A DNA stretch of 64,000 nt, from the NCBI RefSeq assembly GCF_007751035.1, contig NZ_CP036433.1:4755001-4819000 (forward strand). The letters run 5' to 3'. Positions 61,901 to 64,000 of the stretch are shown here, piece after piece; the stretch's first letter is position 1, and each line of letters begins with the position of its first letter. This DNA comes from Lignipirellula cremea (GTDB lineage: Bacteria; Planctomycetota; Planctomycetia; Pirellulales; Pirellulaceae). Under the pieces are notes generated by a model. That model had not been told where the DNA came from, did no database searches, and was given only the letters and a program-made list of their open reading frames with translations. The translations under genes were made by a program, and so were the position numbers.

Positions 61901-64000
61901 AAACGGCCTCACTCGCCAGAACGGCATCGACCAGGCGGAGTGGGACTATCAGCTGGCCCGCCTTTCCTCCGACCATGAATACAATCTGGCCTGGAACGAC
62001 CTGTCGGGACAGTTCGCCAATCGCGAAATGGTACTTCCCAACTGCGATCGAGACGAGGCGCTGTTTCTCGCTAAAAAGGCGGAAGCACGCACCCTGGCCG
62101 ATTACGGCACCCTCTCTCCCACCGACCCCAACCACCACCTCGGGCTGCTGGCCCGGCTCGACGCGACTGCAGCGGCCGAGATCAAGCTGGCCAATGACAA
62201 CGCATCGGATCGCCAGGACTGGGTGGACGAAGTCGGCGATCTCGGCGTCGTCCTGGCCGGACAGAGAGCAACCGCCCAGAATACCCTCGCCGCCGCCATT
62301 CAAACGGCCGTCAACAAACGCGCTGGCGAACAGAAAACGCTGGCCAAAGCCCGCGCCGCGACCTACGCCACGCTGGAAGAAGCCTACACCGTCGCTTATG
62401 CCAAGGCCGACGGCAAATCGGCCATCGACCTCGGCGCCGCCGCCGGTGTGTTTGACGTCGCTGCCGGCGGAGCCGCCGCCCTGTACAGTTCCCAGGCCGG
62501 CACAGCCTATAACGCCTACTACTCCACGCTGGCCGAAGAGCATGTCGACGCAGTCGCCGCCGCCTCGCAAGCCGAAGCCGGCAACCTGGTCGCCGCCTTC
62601 CACGCCGCGACGGCCCAGGCCGAAGAACTCCGCCAGCAAACCCTGCAGCCGTTCCGCGGGCAGTACGAGCAGGATCTCGCCAGCGCTTCCGCCAGCCAGC
62701 TCCAGGCGGTCGTCAACGCTCAGAATCTCTATCTGAACGAACTTTACAACGCGCAAGACGGCGTCCAGATCGTCTACCAGTCCGGCCTCGCCGCCGCCGA
62801 CAGGGGCTGGGACGTCGGCTACGCCAACGCGGCCATCGATCGCTCCCACGAACTTACCGTCGCAGCCAACGCCCGGAGCGTAACCCAGGTCCAAAAACAA
62901 GGCGCCTACAACGTCGCACTGGTTCAGGCCAGCCACGAAGAAACCAAACTCCGTGTCGCCGCCGAGGTCGTCTGGATCGGCTCCATGGCGACCGCCAAAG
63001 CCAACCAGTACCGCGGCGAGAATCTCTACTACACCGACAAAACCGAGCAGCAGGTCGCCGACGATTTCGCCGCCGCCTCCGCTGCGGCCGATACCCTTCG
63101 CAGCGATAAATTCGCCGAGGCCGAACTGGCCGGAGCCGAAGATGTCGGCATAGCCCAGGGCGACAGAGCCTCCGGACTGGGCGACGCTTTGACAGCCGAA
63201 GCCGCCGCCGTCGGCAGTTCCTGGGTCACGTACGCCGGCAAGCTCGCGACCGCCGACAGCACCTACGCCTCCGCCGTGACCACCGCCGTCCTCACCCAGA
63301 CCGGCAACCAGTTCGACGCCGACGAAGCCCTCGACAATCTGCTCGCCGCCGCCGACAGGGCATATACCGCCTCCGCTGGCCAGTACGGCGCCGCCCTCAC
63401 TTCCAACAGCGCCGCCGCCAACATCCAGAACGCCGGCGCCGCAGGCTACGCCGAGCTCGACTTCTACGCCTCGGTCGTCGGCCGGAACGCACTCCGCGCC
63501 GCCGCCAACGGCGGCGATGCGTTCGCCATCGCCCTGCTCGAAGCGCAAGTCGGATACTTCGCCAGCCTGGCCGTCGACTACCAGCAGTTCCAGGAACTGC
63601 TCACCGCCGCCGAATCGGCTTACCAGGCAACCGCCCGCGGCATCTGGACCGGCTCCGATCTGGCCCAGATGGATCACGACGCCAGCCAGGCGGACAGCCT
63701 TTCCTCCCCCGCCCGCCAGCAGGCCATCGACGCCGCCGCCGAGGTCCGCCAATCCGTGGAAGACCAGGTCGACAGAGCCTCCGTCCGCCGCAATTCCATC
63801 GCCCAGGCCAACCAGCAACAACTGACCGATTACGCCGCAGCGGAGAAAGCCCGCGCCATCGCCGTCGCCGCAGCAGAGCAAAGGTATCAGGAGTTCCTGG
63901 CCGGCGCCGAAGACGCGCCCGCCAACCTGGAAGAGGACCGCGTGGAGAAACTGGCGACCGCGGAGCGCGACGCCGCCATCGCCAAAGCGGACGCCGACCG
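52968..64000 (+). CDS. Giant secreted/surface protein: Calx-beta, anchor-D, Ig-like, Ala-rich helical region (3' end outside window)
   Basis: One open frame of 11,033 nt (at least 3,677 codons) without a stop. The basic N-terminus carries RIEPLEERQMF (residues 35-45), the LEERQ-type motif of planctomycete secreted giants. Domains: seven Calx-beta (residues about 45-835; ends like VSITDNDDA and VTILDNE), two choice-of-anchor-D-like modules (843-1060; EGSYDFGSTFVGEPVVRTF), and about nine Ig-like modules of roughly 107 residues (1063-2032), each with a calcium-loop-like VEIDYDGDGxAD segment. From about 2037 to the window end the sequence is Ala/Glu/Gln/Tyr-rich, low in Gly and Pro, probably helical, with no recognised family. 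Calx-beta and D-rich loops suggest calcium-dependent surface function. The ATG has only a weak ribosome site. Confidence 0.88.
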   Translation, partial: MQLPFWFWTNTLGKLGLRWRKKPNPAAARRRRTMRIEPLEERQMFVADVYVNVMSDLYEGGSPGEFQFTRSETTGALTVDYAFDTASTATPPANGSVVFADGVDTVSLYFSGESDNLFEGDESLILNIEPDASYAIGNASAWMTIYDDEMLPTVNLVDPSFTPAEDAGEVSFQVTLDTASSYVTTVNYQLLPGSADSSDFSDAASPVTGVLTFQPGETTKDIRVAINDDLIDEDEEGFTIELVGASGATINNSQLAVSITDNDDAPLVSIADAPSATEGEVAEFVVTLSQASSKTITVYYQQNDGTAIGYEGDYYDSSGYGMLVFDPGQTSKTIQIQADDDSLPEYTETFSIELTSAENATIDTSQGRNLGDGQIVDNDADRQITLSATGSVNENDDVFTVDVQLSGPSARTASVHYRTNDGSGSDKAVAGDDFIGVSDGLLQFDSQTDTQTIYININTDGLYENSETFTITLFNEDGVTVLNNTMTVTLVNNDPAPTANLVDSYVTVSEGLTQKVFTVTLDTPSAQPTTVYYTVNPGDTESGDFTDQSQSPGTITFAPYQQSAEIVLDFAADGVDEEDETFTIELTGSPDAYIGNSQLLVTITDDDNAPEVSIADATPVNEGGNALFVVTLSQASEKVVTVNYTTQSGSALEGSDYVYATGTLVFNPGDPLTQTIEVQTQTDGIDEPDQQFFVTLETTGDGTVTIDDGQGQGTIVDIDSSPTVSISGPTSVSETDGYLEFYVTLSQPSEYDIEVTYVTQIGTADGDDFTMATGVLTFLADEWSPQLQQMVQIGITDDMIFEEDETFVIALTNADHATIQNGQLTVTILDNETPADIYVAEEEYTYAEVVDEGSYDFGSTFVGEPVVRTFTIYNHGDDDLVLGNLELPEQFELVGDPPTPISSWGSAQIVVRFLATEAGVYDSPLVFTTNDPDIPSFNFDLNAEAITPFADLTLLDSDDSEIASEGSYDFGPMIVGQTPIEHFFTIRNDGNIDLNLSSMRLPEGFTLGLGYDTIVPPGEFTTFTLLFTPTWTGAYDDQFQLVSNDDDGVPFKLQLTGSAVALQDLRLVRDTGAYDDDGITTQPAVWSTVLGDFAGGSARVEIDHNGDGVAESVIDIDAEEPWFQYDPADTDPSFAGFIGGVSLNYRLVMLDGSGNPTVSEEGWRNFGFEMEELPPASGLQNFGLLVDDGIYDYDGVSTQDTLTGVFGSADATSFAVVEFDFDSDGSADDTIVVRSGEAFEYNPAGWGLGEHSVQARLREWSSNYSAELVGAWEGFSFTKNLLPPEIGDFAPRDVDPENPNGGIASTVVAGSLAEGTSKPGGVEVEFDFDNDGVTDATTWTDEDGRFEYNPGVLPGGGVVVQVRTRVEEQGLSFESEWVMANVNYNPIIATEFDGLVLVNDTQEGDVIGTTTDPEIAGNLLGEGNDWVKIEIDLDEDGIADDFSTSDEEGHFSYTPILTAAGSVTLRARSTVWDDVSGAWLYGQWAEISYDYELPPADLVVVSDLELVFNTSTEEGVFTTTDPLLAGTLTDDGSTAYLTVEIDYDGDALADATTKADAQGNFRHRMQGVAAGSTTVSARAREWDYRTRQYVFGEWTDLTFTLEDASLTPPGVQNLHLVSDSGSSATDLVTANALLAGDVVNERNVGGLYLEIDYNGDGDVDNYAFPEFDGSFFHDPIALPYGSVTVSVRTAWWDVGTSAYARSSWSDLSFTYEQQTNVAAQLVELNLADDDDEDLVGTNPTVSGRITNEGELAGVTIELDLDDDGVLDRVTTTNSRGEFEHRLHGLAPGTITVAARVREFDDVNKQFLYGSWQSLTFTYTAPVDALAAIDSLSFDLGEAGFVEASDAQVTGVVSNDGDPAGLTVEFDHDGDNIVDGRAYTDAEGGFTYSPQGLAAGTHTLRARVQESLDNGGTQTSGWSSIEITLVENGTAAPAQTNPSIANFRLDSDTGASATDGATSNATVMGSVVGLDNLSGVSILLTGSGVYETLETDAYGNFSYTPTDLDEGRVTLQARVLRAADADGLPVSVAPASLSFVYSSDPDGAAAQAIVDIFAQYELDSDSAKVSLEDAYQLANNTYNAARDAIYATYDGVVATANDTHKAALDSASAAFDQAKASADAVFTSAMSSVMGAFTTNLANFTGDASSHQLTSVEFPRSPSDNSTPNLPEDSQPDPPLEKPDYVGEAYDLSKDPHYQKLIAAASAAYEKEIAAANKAYQDALTAAKEKLATDNRATLNTYQTDRDNWLSETAALETSFASDVNPYQAKAALDQDLKKARDDYNTAVVEIKSNFETLAGNLPNYHVQPIVAAELVFFEEVAVAEGSWLLYLAGFPDTASTAYAERESDYYAALAAAHEHRASAYIEKLFGTADAAQIAFGDWDAGADFGTKGAISYLEAVRDSKLAKALHARQKAEAEATLKFEETMAQRKRDLNTLRIDNQFYTRTGDDGTGTPRTGPTALGLAGLEEKYANDLAENQLAYRNTLAAKAEIHSLAYATQERAYDLKMAEAKVSALAAKDTAENTLWSAYQLELANSQLERQQNLAAPQQQHAVDDAAVDLAEAEDVATRLRAASQKKAEAARLQAIAEAAALKVYDTDANDALFHREGANARNWESQQADRSEADMDFAVSQAEAAGRRDLKTVVANRDQAKGNLVVQVKEIEQEALSIYGFARPYLVPNTAWGYSAAFTSYNAVNYFSHAELYANPYRVENPLVEYDSFDVTAISVDYYAAVINANYAFDSEVIDARDVYAEAKNNVAAEYQTDYLDAELDWKHEIASAHGAYESDSAKAAADYAYAVAAEQRAVAKSLAALEKTWWEQISAADATLYQASATEARLLAIAQAEAQQTFQTGVAADYYQQIYDWDQSLDTLWSSYVLAVADAERTRIGTITGANVVYAGSAGTANITWTSSTSSAEGTYSVGLAQAEFDYLKDMEEHWVTEADDLLAAQKTYAETIATKITLHDLAVLAENHTWQTALIANGLTRQNGIDQAEWDYQLARLSSDHEYNLAWNDLSGQFANREMVLPNCDRDEALFLAKKAEARTLADYGTLSPTDPNHHLGLLARLDATAAAEIKLANDNASDRQDWVDEVGDLGVVLAGQRATAQNTLAAAIQTAVNKRAGEQKTLAKARAATYATLEEAYTVAYAKADGKSAIDLGAAAGVFDVAAGGAAALYSSQAGTAYNAYYSTLAEEHVDAVAAASQAEAGNLVAAFHAATAQAEELRQQTLQPFRGQYEQDLASASASQLQAVVNAQNLYLNELYNAQDGVQIVYQSGLAAADRGWDVGYANAAIDRSHELTVAANARSVTQVQKQGAYNVALVQASHEETKLRVAAEVVWIGSMATAKANQYRGENLYYTDKTEQQVADDFAAASAAADTLRSDKFAEAELAGAEDVGIAQGDRASGLGDALTAEAAAVGSSWVTYAGKLATADSTYASAVTTAVLTQTGNQFDADEALDNLLAAADRAYTASAGQYGAALTSNSAAANIQNAGAAGYAELDFYASVVGRNALRAAANGGDAFAIALLEAQVGYFASLAVDYQQFQELLTAAESAYQATARGIWTGSDLAQMDHDASQADSLSSPARQQAIDAAAEVRQSVEDQVDRASVRRNSIAQANQQQLTDYAAAEKARAIAVAAAEQRYQEFLAGAEDAPANLEEDRVEKLATAERDAAIAKADAD
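53097..55465 (+). repeat. Seven Calx-beta repeats within the giant gene
   Basis: Repeats of about 110 residues start near 53097, 53418, 53769, 54117, 54462, 54804 and 55137. Shared landmarks are an opening VSIAD..V.EG strand, GTxTFxPGxTxKTI, a DxxxExxETFxIxL segment and a closing VTITDND. Calx-beta domains bind calcium and occur in large bacterial adhesins and matrix proteins. Confidence 0.85.
56157..59060 (+). repeat. About nine Ig-like repeats with Asp-rich loops
   Basis: Units begin near 56157, 56511, 56820, 57135, 57459, 57798, 58128, 58440 and 58788. Each begins with an LxLxxDTG-like segment followed by TTxPxLxGxL, then a loop such as VEIDYNGDGDVDN, then FxYxPxGLxxGxxTVxxRxRE. The loop resembles an EF-hand-type DxDxDG calcium site. 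Identity between units is moderate, so they are old duplications. Confidence 0.75.

Noticed and set aside
61578-63881. Long minus-strand ORF (767 aa) antisense to the giant gene
   Set aside because: The GC-rich third-codon bias of the sense gene keeps the antisense frame open. The product is a Gly/Val/Asp low-complexity sequence without motifs.

Overview
The window is about 64 kb of high-GC bacterial chromosome. Its gene content is that of a planctomycete, probably in or near the Pirellulales (inference). Evidence: DUF1501 and DUF1549/DUF1553 proteins, a PVC-type dehydrogenase with a C-terminal haem c motif, a DUF1254/DUF1214 lipoprotein, Tat-exported Gfo/Idh/MocA and DUF1501 proteins, and a giant secreted protein whose N-terminus carries the planctomycete LEERQ-type motif. 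No tRNA or rRNA gene was recognised.

1-13.5 kb: the 3' end of a multihaem-cytochrome-like gene and a coupled mini-ORF, an outer-membrane barrel protein, a tsaD/HTTM operon on the minus strand, a DUF3500 protein, a LolA-like lipoprotein, GDP-mannose 4,6-dehydratase (gmd), a GT9 glycosyltransferase and a HEAT-repeat protein. 13-27.5 kb, all minus strand: a ferritin-like protein, the 1007-residue dehydrogenase/cytochrome, a SPOUT RNA methyltransferase, thioredoxin reductase, a DUF1549/1553 - DUF1501 - WD40 operon, the DUF1254 lipoprotein and a leucine-rich-repeat protein. 27.7-38.5 kb: a hybrid PAS histidine kinase, small membrane proteins, a winged-helix/AAA ATPase, a Gfo/Idh/MocA oxidoreductase, a single-TM protein, a perfect-period 28-bp tandem array and a metallophosphoesterase.

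38.7-52.2 kb is accessory. It starts with a REP-associated (Y1/HUH) transposase flanked by copies of the 11-nt core found in the 28-bp array. After a DUF1501 protein and an M42/M20-like peptidase come four insertion sequences with visible ends: an IS4/IS701-like DDE element with a clear 8-bp duplication, an ISAzo13 element whose transposase is split by a frameshift at a run of seven G, an IS66 element with only tnpC, and an IS1380 element flanked by CTAG. Between them are an interrupted secreted protein, a two-gene cargo (unknown protein plus DUF6933), a TPR fragment and a phage terminase (GpA-type) fragment.

52.97-64 kb is one uninterrupted open frame running off the window (at least 3,677 codons). 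It encodes a LEERQ N-terminus, seven Calx-beta domains, two choice-of-anchor-D-like domains, about nine Ig-like modules with calcium-loop-like D-rich motifs, and then more than 1,600 residues of Ala-rich, probably helical sequence that resembles no family I recognise. This giant protein and the RAYT/28-bp-array relationship are the most unusual items in the window.
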